Source: Aquificota bacterium (lineage in GTDB: Bacteria > Aquificota > Aquificia > Aquificales > Hydrogenothermaceae). Taken from it: 64,000 nucleotides of DNA. The notes under the pieces were generated by a model, which worked only from the letters and a program-made list of their open reading frames with translations, searched no databases and was not told the DNA's origin. Made by a program: the position numbers and the translations under genes. Each line of letters starts with the position of its first letter. Position 1 is the first letter of the stretch. Below, in pieces: positions 18,028 through 26,477 of the stretch. The stretch spans positions 62,001 through 126,000 of the forward strand of contig JAADDZ010000014.1 of assembly GCA_013153635.1 (NCBI GenBank), in the 5' to 3' direction.

Positions 18028-19080
18028 TTAAAAAATTAATTTCACAGTAACAGTATCTTTTTCATAGCTAAACTGGATAGAACATTTAATCTCCTCACAT
18101 AGTTTTTTTACTATAGATAGTCCTATACCTATACCTCTTTGAGATTCTTTGTAGTATCTCTCAAAGACTTTATCTGGATTTTTTAGTGGTTTTGAGCTGT
18201 TTTGAATCGTAAGGATATTATTTTTTAGATGGATTTTAATCCACCCATCTCTTGTATTGTGTTTAAATGCATTTGAGATGATGTTTGATATTATCCTTTT
18301 CACTGCTGTTTCGTCTGTTTTGATAGCTGTAGGTTCTAGATGTAGTTCTATTTTTATATTTGGATATAAGCTTTTTAAGCTGTTTACCGTTTCTTCTACT
18401 ATTTTGTCTATTTTTACTTCTTTTATATTTTTTTGGGATTCTTTTGTTAGAAATTTGAGGTTTTCGTAAGTCATCATAAGTTGCTCAAGAGCTTTTTCTA
18501 TCCTTTCTATCTCTTCTTCGTCTTTATGTTTTAGTTTTAATATTTTTAGGTTTATCAGTATCGTTGATATAGGCGTGTTTAGGTCGTGAATTATGTCTTT
18601 TACAAACTCATCTATCAATGAGATACCCCTTCTTACAGGGTTTAAACTGTAAAAGGAAAAGGATAACGACAGTAAAAATGATATAAAACTAAAGGTTAAA
18701 AATAAGATAATTGTTTCTTTTTTTATATTGTTTACCTGTTTGTTAAATTCTTCTTTTGGGTATTCTATTTTTAGAGCTTCTTTTTTGGCAAATGGAATAG
18801 GAACAATTATATACAAGGATTCTTCATCTTCGTATAATTGATAGAACGTTTTTTTGTCTTTGTTTTGGATTAGTTTTACTTTGAATTTTTCTCCTTCAAA
18901 TGTGTAGCTGTAGTTTTTCATTTCTAGGAATATCTGATTTTTTAGATTGGAGACTCGGTTCAAGAAAAAAAGGTAAGCTATGACACCTAATAATATCTCT
19001 ATAGATATAAAAAATAGAAAGAAAGATTTTAGTAAGGCTTCTTTTTCATATCTCGTTTCTGGAAGTATTTTTTTAATCAA
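18028..19080 (-). CDS. Sensor histidine kinase
   Basis: Two membrane helices (residues ~20-40 and ~124-145) flank a periplasmic sensor of about 80 residues. The dimerisation helix has the phospho-acceptor His165 in 'DIIHDLNTP', then the N box 'IISNIISNAFKHN', a shortened G1 region 'IQNSSKP' and the G2 box 'GIGIGLSIVKKL'. No HAMP domain is obvious. It overlaps the response regulator start region by 8 bases, so the two form a pair. Ligand unknown; the operon's outer-membrane and secreted proteins suggest an envelope signal (inference). Confidence 0.93.
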   Translation of the reverse strand: MIKKILPETRYEKEALLKSFFLFFISIEILLGVIAYLFFLNRVSNLKNQIFLEMKNYSYTFEGEKFKVKLIQNKDKKTFYQLYEDEESLYIIVPIPFAKKEALKIEYPKEEFNKQVNNIKKETIILFLTFSFISFLLSLSFSFYSLNPVRRGISLIDEFVKDIIHDLNTPISTILINLKILKLKHKDEEEIERIEKALEQLMMTYENLKFLTKESQKNIKEVKIDKIVEETVNSLKSLYPNIKIELHLEPTAIKTDETAVKRIISNIISNAFKHNTRDGWIKIHLKNNILTIQNSSKPLKNPDKVFERYYKESQRGIGIGLSIVKKLCEEIKCSIQFSYEKDTVTVKLIF

Positions 19081-19714
19081 TTGTATATCCTAGCCCTCTT
19101 ACCGCTTTTATGTTTATCCCTGTTTTCTTTTTTAACTTTGTTAATGCTACTCTCAATGCTGTAGGATTTGGATTTATCATAACTCTGTATAGGCTTTCTT
19201 TTGGTACTATCTTTCCTTGATTTTCTAAGAGTTTTAGTAAGAGTTTTCTTTGTACCTCTCCTAGCTCTATCTCTTTTCCATCTTTGAAGAATCTGCCGTT
19301 TTTGTATATGAGATTTTTATAGTTTAGCTGGTTTTGAATATCGGAGGAGTCTTTCTTTTTTCCTATTCTGCTTTTTATTCTTATTAGTAGTTCTTCTAAG
19401 TCAAACGGTTTTTTAATATAGTCTTCTGCTCCTGCTTCGAATCCTCTTGCTATAGTTTCTATATCTTTTAGAGCGGTGATAAAAATCACAGGTGTCTTAT
19501 CATCTGTAGACCTTAGAGCTTCTAATAGTTCTATACCATTACCATCTCCTAGATTTATGTCTATCAGGTACATATCGTATTCTTTGTCAAAAGTTTTAAC
19601 CGCTCCTTCGTCATATGAGTATGCGATGTCTACATCAAAACCGTGGATTTCTAAAAATTTAGCGAGACTTTGAGCTAGGTTTGTGTCATCTTCTATCAGT
19701 AATATCTTTCCCAT
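19073..19714 (-). CDS. OmpR/PhoB-family response regulator
   Basis: The receiver domain (residues ~1-115) has the acidic pair in 'IEDD', phospho-acceptor Asp52 in 'LIDINLGDG', the Thr of 'FITALK' and the Lys of 'IKKPF'. The C-terminal winged helix (about 140-213) ends 'INIKAVRGLGYTID', the typical trans_reg_C wing. It lies between the outer-membrane protein gene (1-base overlap) and the kinase. A direct repeat with 11-bp spacing at 21030-21046, in front of the operon, is the kind of box this family binds, so autoregulation is plausible. Confidence 0.95.
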   Translation of the reverse strand: MGKILLIEDDTNLAQSLAKFLEIHGFDVDIAYSYDEGAVKTFDKEYDMYLIDINLGDGNGIELLEALRSTDDKTPVIFITALKDIETIARGFEAGAEDYIKKPFDLEELLIRIKSRIGKKKDSSDIQNQLNYKNLIYKNGRFFKDGKEIELGEVQRKLLLKLLENQGKIVPKESLYRVMINPNPTALRVALTKLKKKTGINIKAVRGLGYTID

Positions 19715-20493
19715 TACAATCTTACTCCTAGCTTTAGTGATATGAATTGGTCTATAGATTCTTGATTTAGACCGTAACTGTAGTTTAGTAAAAGATAATA
19801 TTTTGAAGTTATATTGTATATACTAAATATAGATACGTACCTGTTGTTATCTCCTGTGAAATCATACGAACCACTTATGTACAGCTTCCTTAGCTGATAA
19901 CCTACTCCTAGAGAAGTTGTATAAGTATCTTCGAATTGATTGTCTCCTCTAAATACAAACCCATAATATATAAAAAAATCTAAAGATTTGTATATGTAGT
20001 CTGCATAAAAAGATGGTGCATAATCAAACTCACCATCTCCTAAGTTATCAGTAGCAGTGGGAATTTTCAAGGTTATTCCCGGATACAAATATAGAGATTT
20101 TATATTAAATGTATAACTAGCATATATATATGTATCTCCAAGGGCAGTTTTATCTATCACTGAATCGTATAAGTAGTAATTTGTAGACAAGGACAAAGAT
20201 AACTTCTTGTATATCATTCCTATGGAAAAATTCCACAGATAATTATAGTAACCATTTCCATCTGTGTATCCAAAACCAGTAGCTATATAAAAATTTGTGT
20301 CTTTATCCTTTTTTACTGGGCAACCTGAACTATCTACAAGCAAATCAAAGGGTGTATTAGGACAAAGGTCTACTTTGTCCTCTACCCCATCTAAGTCAGA
20401 ATCTTGAAAGGCTATGCTTTTAGAAAAAAATACTAGACTCAAAACTAAGCCTAGCATAAAAAGAGATAAAAAGGTTTTTGTATTTATTATCAC
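19714..20493 (-). CDS. Outer-membrane beta-barrel protein with a TSP3-type calcium-binding stretch
   Basis: A 259-residue protein with a signal peptide (about 1-29), then a thrombospondin type-3-like segment 'DSDLDGVEDKVDLCPNTP' with a paired Cys in 'DSSGCPV'. The remainder is about ten alternating aromatic-rich strands of beta-barrel character, ending in 'FISLKLGVRL', a plausible barrel-terminal strand. Function unrecognised. It is in the middle of an operon with the Gln-rich secreted protein and the two-component system (gaps of 1 base or less), so it is probably a regulated envelope component. Confidence 0.7.
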   Translation of the reverse strand: MIINTKTFLSLFMLGLVLSLVFFSKSIAFQDSDLDGVEDKVDLCPNTPFDLLVDSSGCPVKKDKDTNFYIATGFGYTDGNGYYNYLWNFSIGMIYKKLSLSLSTNYYLYDSVIDKTALGDTYIYASYTFNIKSLYLYPGITLKIPTATDNLGDGEFDYAPSFYADYIYKSLDFFIYYGFVFRGDNQFEDTYTTSLGVGYQLRKLYISGSYDFTGDNNRYVSIFSIYNITSKYYLLLNYSYGLNQESIDQFISLKLGVRL

Positions 20494-20494
20494 T

Positions 20495-20977
20495 TTATCT
20501 TCCTCTTCTATGAGTGTTCTGTGAGCGGTCTATATTAAACCCAGAATTTAGTCCTGTTTGGGAATTTTTGTTACCCATGAATCTGTTTTGCGTTTCTATA
20601 TTTCTGTTGAACATATTACTTTCTTTATACTGAAAACTTTTTGGAGTATTCTGTGTGTTTTGTGAGTCGTTGTACTGACTTTTTTCTATATTTCCTTGAC
20701 GTAACTGTTCTCTTAACTGATTGATTATCTTTATTCTTTCTTGTTGGTTTAGCTCTTTTAACTTTATCTTTAGCTGATTCATGTATTTGTATCTTTCTTG
20801 GACTGGTGCTTCTTTGAGCTGTTGAATTAAGTTTTGTATCTCTTGAGATACGTTAGCCTCTAATTTTAGATTTTCTTGAACAGCTGTTTGATTTTTTATC
20901 ATTTCTCCAGAAAAAGAACTACCAGTTAAAGATAGCCAAACAATGACACCTAAAACAAATATCTTTGAGTTTCTCAT
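20495..20977 (-). CDS. Gln-rich secreted protein with internal helical repeat, unknown function
   Basis: A 160-residue protein with a signal peptide (about 1-23, ending 'GSSFSGE'). A charged helical stretch (about 40-95) contains two similar units, 'QERYKYMNQLKIKLKELN' and 'QERIKIINQLREQLRQGN'. The tail (about 96-160) is Asn/Gln/Ser-rich, low-complexity and probably disordered. The repeat recalls the helical periplasmic Spy/CpxP style of stress proteins, but the LTxxQ signature is not present, so no family is assigned. It is the first gene of the operon that ends in the two-component system. Confidence 0.55.
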   Translation of the reverse strand: MRNSKIFVLGVIVWLSLTGSSFSGEMIKNQTAVQENLKLEANVSQEIQNLIQQLKEAPVQERYKYMNQLKIKLKELNQQERIKIINQLREQLRQGNIEKSQYNDSQNTQNTPKSFQYKESNMFNRNIETQNRFMGNKNSQTGLNSGFNIDRSQNTHRRGR

Positions 20978-21002
20978 TTCATTTCCTCCTGCTTAATTTG
21001 TT

Positions 21003-21008
21003 ATTATA
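21003..21008 (-). promoter_or_regulatory. -10 element of the secreted protein/two-component operon
   Basis: TATAAT on the minus strand, 26 bases upstream of the start codon. No consensus -35 is seen; the -35 zone (21026-21031) overlaps the direct-repeat box at 21030-21046, as in activator-dependent PhoB-type promoters. Confidence 0.55.
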
Positions 21009-21029
21009 AGTTAAAAATTAATCTACTAA

Positions 21030-21046
21030 AGTTACCAAATAGTTAC
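21030..21046. promoter_or_regulatory. Direct repeat with 11-bp spacing: probable OmpR/PhoB-type binding box
   Basis: AGTTAC at 21030-21035 and again at 21041-21046 (GTAACT on the minus strand), exactly 11 bp apart. Response regulators of the OmpR/PhoB family bind tandem half-sites at this spacing. The box covers the -35 zone of the minus-strand operon that encodes such a regulator and lies just before the pgeF start on the plus strand. Confidence 0.55.
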
Positions 21047-21060
21047 TTATACAATTTATT

Positions 21061-21681
21061 ATGAAAAATTTAAAATTTGGAAATTTAAACATAGTCTATA
21101 CAGAAAGAACAGATGGGAATCAAAAAATAGAAAAAAATAGAGAATTAGTTCTTAAAACTTTTGGTTTCAAAAAAGTACACATTCCTAATCAAAAACATAC
21201 AAATAAAGTCAGCTTTTATAAAAATGAAGATATAGAATCTGATGGGTTATATACTACCTATCCTAATACACCTATAGGAGTTCTTACAGCAGATTGTATG
21301 CCTATTGCACTATTTGATAGAAACACTCTATCAGTAGTACATGCCGGTTGGAAAGGTCTCTTTTCAGGTATAATTCAAAACAGTTTAAAAAATCTTGATA
21401 TAAAACAGACAAAAGCTTTTATTTTACCTTCTATAAAGCAGTGCTGTTATCAGGTAGACCAACCTTTTATAGAAAAACTAAACATTCCAAACAAGTACCT
21501 TCGAAAGGATAAAAATGGAATATATTTAAATCTTCAAAAAGTTGCAAAAGATATTATTCTTAGATATGGAATAAAATACGTCTATCATATTCCTCTATGT
21601 ACTAAATGTTGTGATAAATTATATTCATACAGAAAAGGAGATTTTGCAGAAAGAATATTGACATTTGCATGGTTTGAATAA
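21061..21681 (+). CDS. pgeF: PgeF/YfiH-family peptidoglycan editing factor (multicopper-oxidase-like fold)
   Basis: Family core: 'VLTADCMPIALFD', 'VVHAGWKGLFSGI' and 'IKQCCYQV', giving the conserved metal-site Cys and His residues. Members have been reported as laccases, purine nucleoside phosphorylases and, in E. coli, as an enzyme removing L-Ser-containing errors from peptidoglycan precursors; which applies here is open. The 206-residue length is short for the family (about 240). No Shine-Dalgarno precedes the ATG, and a TATACA lies seven bases upstream, so the message may be nearly leaderless. Confidence 0.88.
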   Translation: MKNLKFGNLNIVYTERTDGNQKIEKNRELVLKTFGFKKVHIPNQKHTNKVSFYKNEDIESDGLYTTYPNTPIGVLTADCMPIALFDRNTLSVVHAGWKGLFSGIIQNSLKNLDIKQTKAFILPSIKQCCYQVDQPFIEKLNIPNKYLRKDKNGIYLNLQKVAKDIILRYGIKYVYHIPLCTKCCDKLYSYRKGDFAERILTFAWFE

Positions 21682-21697
21682 AGATTAAGGGGAAAAA

Positions 21698-22534
21698 ATG
21701 GGACTAAAAAGATTTTTGGATAAACTTGCAGGAAAAAGAAAAATAAAAATAGAGAAAGGTGAATGGATAAAATGTGAAAAATGCAAAAATCTCGTCTATT
21801 CAGAAGACCTTATTAAAAACCTAAAAATATGCCCTCACTGTGGGTATCACTTTAGAATGACAGCAGAGGAGAGAGTCAAATCTGTACTAGACGAGATTAA
21901 GAATATAGATTTATTTCCTACTTTAAAACCTACAGACCCCCTTAAATTCAAAGATACAAAAAGGTACAAAGAGAGAATAAAGGAAGCAAAAGAAAAGACA
22001 AAACTAAATGAAGCGATAATAATATCTCACGGAAAGATTCTAGATACAGAAGTCGTTCTAGGAGTTATGGACTTTAGATTTATGGGTGGAAGTATGGGTA
22101 GCGTAGTAGGAGAAAAATTTGTAAGAGGAGCAGAGTTTGCCCTAAAAAATAAGATACCTTTTATAGTTTTTACTGCTTCTGGCGGTGCTAGAATGCAAGA
22201 AAGTATACTCTCTCTTATGCAGATGGCAAAAACAGCAATAGCGGTAGGAAAACTAAACGACAGCAAAATTTTGTACACAACTGTACTAACAGACCCAACA
22301 ATGGGTGGTGTATCTGCTAGTTTTGCTTTTCTCGGAGACATCATTATTGCCGAACCTGAAAGTCTCATAGGTTTTGCAGGACCTAGAGTTATAGAACAAA
22401 CGATAAAACAGCAACTCCCAGAAGGTTTCCAAAGAGCAGAATTTCTTTTAGAAAAAGGTCAGATAGATATGGTTGTAGACAGAAAAAATCTAAAAAGAAC
22501 TCTTTATACACTAATCAAACAAACCCAAGGATAA
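21698..22534 (+). CDS. accD: Acetyl-CoA carboxylase carboxyltransferase beta subunit
   Basis: AccD is half of the carboxyltransferase that makes malonyl-CoA for fatty acid synthesis. The N-terminal zinc finger is 'CEKCKNLVYSEDL' followed by 'CPHCGYHF'. The crotonase-fold core has 'SGGARMQESILSLMQMAK' and 'DPTMGGVSASFAFLGD'. The length of 278 residues is typical. Start after AAGGGGAAAA. AccA is not in this window. Confidence 0.97.
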   Translation: MGLKRFLDKLAGKRKIKIEKGEWIKCEKCKNLVYSEDLIKNLKICPHCGYHFRMTAEERVKSVLDEIKNIDLFPTLKPTDPLKFKDTKRYKERIKEAKEKTKLNEAIIISHGKILDTEVVLGVMDFRFMGGSMGSVVGEKFVRGAEFALKNKIPFIVFTASGGARMQESILSLMQMAKTAIAVGKLNDSKILYTTVLTDPTMGGVSASFAFLGDIIIAEPESLIGFAGPRVIEQTIKQQLPEGFQRAEFLLEKGQIDMVVDRKNLKRTLYTLIKQTQG

Positions 22535-22539
22535 AACCA

Positions 22540-23040
22540 TTGAAAAAATCTATCCCAGTTATAGCTATAGTAGGAGCCCACAATAGTGGAAAAACTACTT
22601 TTATACAAAAGGTAGTTCGAAAACTCCAAGAAGATGGATACAATGTATCTGTTATAAAACATGACCCAAAAGGAAAAGCAGAGACAGACAAAAAGGGAAA
22701 AGACAGCTACAAAATTTTTGAAGCAGGAGCTTCCCAAGTTATAGTTGCCTCTCCTACCAAAATTAGCTCATTTATAAGAACTGAAAAACCTCTAAATCCA
22801 GCACAAATCATAGAAAGGTTCGTTGTCCCAGATACAGACCTTGTTATAATAGAAGGATTCAAACATTACAAAGATTTTGATAAATTTGAAGTTATAAGAA
22901 AAGAAGAAAATAGGAATCTGTTAACCCAAAACCCAAAAGGAGTAATTACAGATTACTATCAGTATCCTTTAACATTTAGCATAAATGATGAAACAGATTT
23001 TGTTCAATACCTAAAAGATACTTACCTTAGGAGAAGCTAG
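22540..23040 (+). CDS. mobB: Molybdopterin-guanine dinucleotide biosynthesis adapter protein MobB
   Basis: A P-loop GTPase that assists MobA in adding GMP to molybdopterin. Walker A is 'GAHNSGKTTFI' (about residues 11-21), followed by 'VSVIKHDPKG' and the metal-site-like 'DLVIIEGFKHY'. The length of 166 residues is normal. The start is TTG at 22540 with AAGGA upstream, five bases after the accD stop. Its stop is immediately followed by the hisC ATG. It indicates a molybdoenzyme in the organism; moeA lies about 33 kb away. Confidence 0.93.
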   Translation: MKKSIPVIAIVGAHNSGKTTFIQKVVRKLQEDGYNVSVIKHDPKGKAETDKKGKDSYKIFEAGASQVIVASPTKISSFIRTEKPLNPAQIIERFVVPDTDLVIIEGFKHYKDFDKFEVIRKEENRNLLTQNPKGVITDYYQYPLTFSINDETDFVQYLKDTYLRRS

Positions 23041-24096
23041 ATGTTTGAAAGGTTGAAAAAACTAAAACCATACAAAACAGAAACAACCCCATGTAAAATA
23101 AAACTCTCCTCCAATGAAGACCCATTTGAGCTACCTCTATGGCTTAGAGAGAAAATAGCAACAGCTATAAAAAAAATACCCTTCCAAAGGTATCCAGACC
23201 CAACCTCTACCAAATTAAAAAAACAGCTTGCAAAGTTCTATAAAGTAAACCCAGAAAATATCGTATTAGGAAACGGCTCTGACGAGCTTATACACCTTCT
23301 TATTACAATAGCAGGAGACTATAGCAGACCTGTTATGTATCCTATCCCCACATTTCCTATGTACCAAGTATCAGCAGACATAGTAGGAAGAGCAAAAATT
23401 GAAATACCCCTAGACCATAATTTTCAGTTAAAAAAAGACCAGATAGATAAAGCCTTAGACAAAAACCCTTCTATAGCATTTTTTGCGACCCCAAACAATC
23501 CAACAGGGAACTCCCTAGATAGAGAGCTTATACTGTACACCGCAAGCAAAGGTGTTTTGACCGTAGTAGACGAAGCTTATATACATTTCTCTCAAAGAGA
23601 AGACTTCCTAAACGAAGCTCTAACCAAAGACAATATAATAGTCCTAAGAACTCTTTCAAAAATAGGTCTTGCTGGGATAAGACTTGGAGCATTGATAGCT
23701 AAAAAAGAGATAGCCCAAGAAATAGACAAAGCAAGAGCGCCATTTAACATAACATATCCCACTCAAGTAATAGGAGAAATTGTTCTATCTCAAGGAATAA
23801 AAGAAATAGAAAAACATATAAAAATCATAATCTTAGAGAGAGATAAACTTATAAAAAAACTATCTTCTTTCAAAAAAATCAAAGTATACCCTTCAGATGC
23901 TAATTTCTTTCTTATAAAAGTACCAAACGGTAATCTTCTTCACAAAAAACTCATAGAAAAAGGTATCCTTGTAAGGAATATGTCTCATCTACCAAACTTA
24001 GAAAACTGTCTTAGAGTTTCCATAGGAAAACCAGAAGAAAATTCTGCATTTTTTAGAGCCTTTAAACAAATAATCCAAGAACTTGACTGGACATAA
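23041..24096 (+). CDS. hisC: Histidinol-phosphate aminotransferase
   Basis: A PLP-dependent class II aminotransferase of histidine synthesis. Visible: 'SSNEDPF' near the N-terminus, 'LGNGSDELI', 'ATPNNPTGN', 'DEAYIHF' and the PLP-Lys segment 'LRTLSKIGLAGIRLG'. The length is 351 residues. It starts directly after the mobB stop (TAG ATG), so it is translationally coupled. Confidence 0.95.
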   Translation: MFERLKKLKPYKTETTPCKIKLSSNEDPFELPLWLREKIATAIKKIPFQRYPDPTSTKLKKQLAKFYKVNPENIVLGNGSDELIHLLITIAGDYSRPVMYPIPTFPMYQVSADIVGRAKIEIPLDHNFQLKKDQIDKALDKNPSIAFFATPNNPTGNSLDRELILYTASKGVLTVVDEAYIHFSQREDFLNEALTKDNIIVLRTLSKIGLAGIRLGALIAKKEIAQEIDKARAPFNITYPTQVIGEIVLSQGIKEIEKHIKIIILERDKLIKKLSSFKKIKVYPSDANFFLIKVPNGNLLHKKLIEKGILVRNMSHLPNLENCLRVSIGKPEENSAFFRAFKQIIQELDWT

Positions 24097-24119
24097 ATTT
24101 TCCTTCTTAATTATTATTT

Positions 24120-25232
24120 ATGGAACAGCAAATTTTAGAAAAATTAGACCAATTTTTAAAACAGCTTTTTATAGGAGTTCCTCTTTATAAATGGGCTTTA
24201 GCTCTATCTGTATTTTTCCTTTTTCTTTTATTTAGGAAACTATTTTCCTTGTTCGTAATTAAATCATTAAAAATCTTAGTATCCCGAACAAAAACAAGAT
24301 TCGATGATAAGTTCTTAAAACTGATAGAAAGTCCAATTAGATTTTTATTTATTGTCTTTGGGTTTTGGTTTGCAATAGACATACTCGGCGTAGAAAATGA
24401 CCTAACAAAGCATTTCGTTCGGTCTTTATTTATCGTCTCTATCTTTTGGTTCTTTTACAATGCTATCTATGTTTTTAGCGAAGAAATAAACAGATTTTCA
24501 CAAAAATTTGGACAAGACCTATCCAAAGAGATAGCCAGCTTTATAACAAAAACATTAAAAGCTTTTGTAGTGATACTAGCTTTGGTAGCTATTCTTCAAG
24601 AATGGGGTATAAATGTAAGCGCTCTTATAGCCTCAATGGGATTAGGTGGATTAGCACTAGCTTTAGCCGCAAAAGATACCGCCGCAAATCTTTTTGGCGG
24701 TCTATCAATCTTAGCCGATAAAATATTTAAAATTGGAGACTGGGTAAAAGTAACCAACGACATAGAAGGTATAGTAGAAGATATAGGTCTTCGAACTACA
24801 AAAATAAGAACCTTTGAAAAATCAGTTCTAACTGTACCAAACCAGTTGATAGCAAACTCGGCGGTAGAAAATTTTTCCCGAAGAGATGTAAGAAGAATAA
24901 AGATGGTAGTAGGAGTTGTTTACGATACACCCAAAGAAACTCTAGAAAAGATAGTAAAAGAGATACGTCAGATGTTGCAAAATCACCCTAGAATCGCAAA
25001 AAATCAAACCTTACTGGTTTATTTTGACGAGTTTGGAGATAGCTCCCTAAATATATTTATCTACTGTTTTTCAAACACAGCAAATTGGGAAGAATGGCTC
25101 GCTATAAAAGAAGACGTCATGCTAAAAATTATGGAAATTGTAGAAAAAAATGGCTCATCTTTTGCATTTCCAAGCCGTTCCCTTTATATAGAAAAATTAC
25201 CAGAAGAATTAAAAATAAATAAAAAGGAGTAG
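24120..25232 (+). CDS. MscS-family mechanosensitive ion channel
   Basis: A 370-residue protein with about four membrane helices in the first 175 residues. The pore helix and beta-domain carry 'GGLALALAAKDTAANLFGG' and 'FKIGDWVKV', the MscS signature, followed by the cytoplasmic alpha/beta domain with 'VPNQLIANSAVENFSRR'. It relieves osmotic downshock. No good Shine-Dalgarno precedes the ATG. The stop is three bases before the next gene's ATG. Confidence 0.93.
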   Translation: MEQQILEKLDQFLKQLFIGVPLYKWALALSVFFLFLLFRKLFSLFVIKSLKILVSRTKTRFDDKFLKLIESPIRFLFIVFGFWFAIDILGVENDLTKHFVRSLFIVSIFWFFYNAIYVFSEEINRFSQKFGQDLSKEIASFITKTLKAFVVILALVAILQEWGINVSALIASMGLGGLALALAAKDTAANLFGGLSILADKIFKIGDWVKVTNDIEGIVEDIGLRTTKIRTFEKSVLTVPNQLIANSAVENFSRRDVRRIKMVVGVVYDTPKETLEKIVKEIRQMLQNHPRIAKNQTLLVYFDEFGDSSLNIFIYCFSNTANWEEWLAIKEDVMLKIMEIVEKNGSSFAFPSRSLYIEKLPEELKINKKE

Positions 25233-25235
25233 GAC

Positions 25236-26462
25236 ATGAAGAAAACAGTCTTAACCTCTATAATCACCATTTTCGCTGTAAGTAGTTCTTTTGGTGCCGC
25301 ATATAAGATTCCAGAACAGTCCACCCGTTCTATGGCTCTATCTGGAGCTTATGTAGCTGGAGCTGACTCTGCTGATGCTTCTTACTTTAACCCTGCAAAT
25401 ATGAGTTGGTTAAATACCAACCTAAACTTAGAAGTAGGTTTTAAATATATATATCTCCCTCCTATAAGATTTGAAGGTATAGGTCTAGACCCAATAACCC
25501 TTGACCCTATAATATCCAAAGCCCAAACAAGAACAGAAGAGTTCTATATCCCTTATTTTCACTACGTTAGTCCTCAAGTAGGGAGGTTTAGATTTGGTTT
25601 ATCTTTAACCACACCAGCAGGATTATCTAAAAGATGGCAGACAGACCCTCAAAAATTTACAGCAGAAGAATTTACCTTAAAAGTTGCAGAACTAAACCCT
25701 ACAGTCTCCTTAAAACTAACGTCAAAACTATCAATTGGAGGAGGAATAAGATTTATCTACGCTGAAGGAATAGCAAAATATCAGCACCCAACCGCTTACA
25801 AAGTAGATATGGACGGAGACACTTTTGAATACGGCTATAATCTTGCTATCTCCTATAAACCAGATGAAGAATTTACCCTATCAGCCACCTACAGGTCTAA
25901 AGTAGACTTAAACCTAGATGGAAACGCAGAAGGACATCTATTTGGAACACCTTTTATTGTAAATGGAAAAGTACAGATACCTCTACCTTCAGCCCTCAAT
26001 TTAGGAATAGCCTATCTCTATAAGAAAAAAACAAAATTTGAATTCGTATTCGAAAGAACTTTCTGGTCTGCCTATAAAACACTAGATTTTGATTTTGATA
26101 ACCCTGCTCTTGAAAGTACATTAGGTAAACCTAAAAAGAGGGATTGGGACGATACCAATACCCTTAGATTTGGAATAACCCATTCCTTAAGTGAAAAACT
26201 AGATGTGATGGTAGGATACGCAATAGACGAGACCCCTATACCAGAGCTTACTTTAGGCTTTGAATTACCTGATTCCTTCGGACAGATTTTCTCCTTTGGT
26301 TTTTTAGTACACCCTACAAAAAATCTAGAACTAGGCTTTGCTTTCTTATACGTGAAAAAAGACGATAGATACATAGATTATATAAATCTAAACGGAATCC
26401 AAGGCAGATTTTCAAACTTGAAAGCCAAACTTATCAATCTATCTTTAGGTTACAAATTTTAA
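25236..26462 (+). CDS. FadL/TodX-family outer-membrane transport protein
   Basis: A 408-residue protein with a signal peptide (about 1-20, 'AVSSSFGA') and a mature N-terminus beginning 'AYKIPEQSTRSMALSGAYVA', the FadL hatch signature, with 'ADSADASYFNPANMSW' (the NPA-type motif). The rest is a beta-barrel ending 'LINLSLGYKF' with terminal Phe. It probably carries hydrophobic compounds across the outer membrane; the substrate is unknown. Start after AAGGAGTAGGAC. Confidence 0.93.
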   Translation: MKKTVLTSIITIFAVSSSFGAAYKIPEQSTRSMALSGAYVAGADSADASYFNPANMSWLNTNLNLEVGFKYIYLPPIRFEGIGLDPITLDPIISKAQTRTEEFYIPYFHYVSPQVGRFRFGLSLTTPAGLSKRWQTDPQKFTAEEFTLKVAELNPTVSLKLTSKLSIGGGIRFIYAEGIAKYQHPTAYKVDMDGDTFEYGYNLAISYKPDEEFTLSATYRSKVDLNLDGNAEGHLFGTPFIVNGKVQIPLPSALNLGIAYLYKKKTKFEFVFERTFWSAYKTLDFDFDNPALESTLGKPKKRDWDDTNTLRFGITHSLSEKLDVMVGYAIDETPIPELTLGFELPDSFGQIFSFGFLVHPTKNLELGFAFLYVKKDDRYIDYINLNGIQGRFSNLKAKLINLSLGYKF

Positions 26463-26477
26463 AAACAAGGAGCTTAA

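Noticed and set aside
18028-19080. Kinase inactivated by loss of the G1-box Asp
   Set aside because: The region reads 'IQNSSKP', but several functional kinases have shortened or Asn-containing G1 boxes, and the H, N and G2 boxes are intact.
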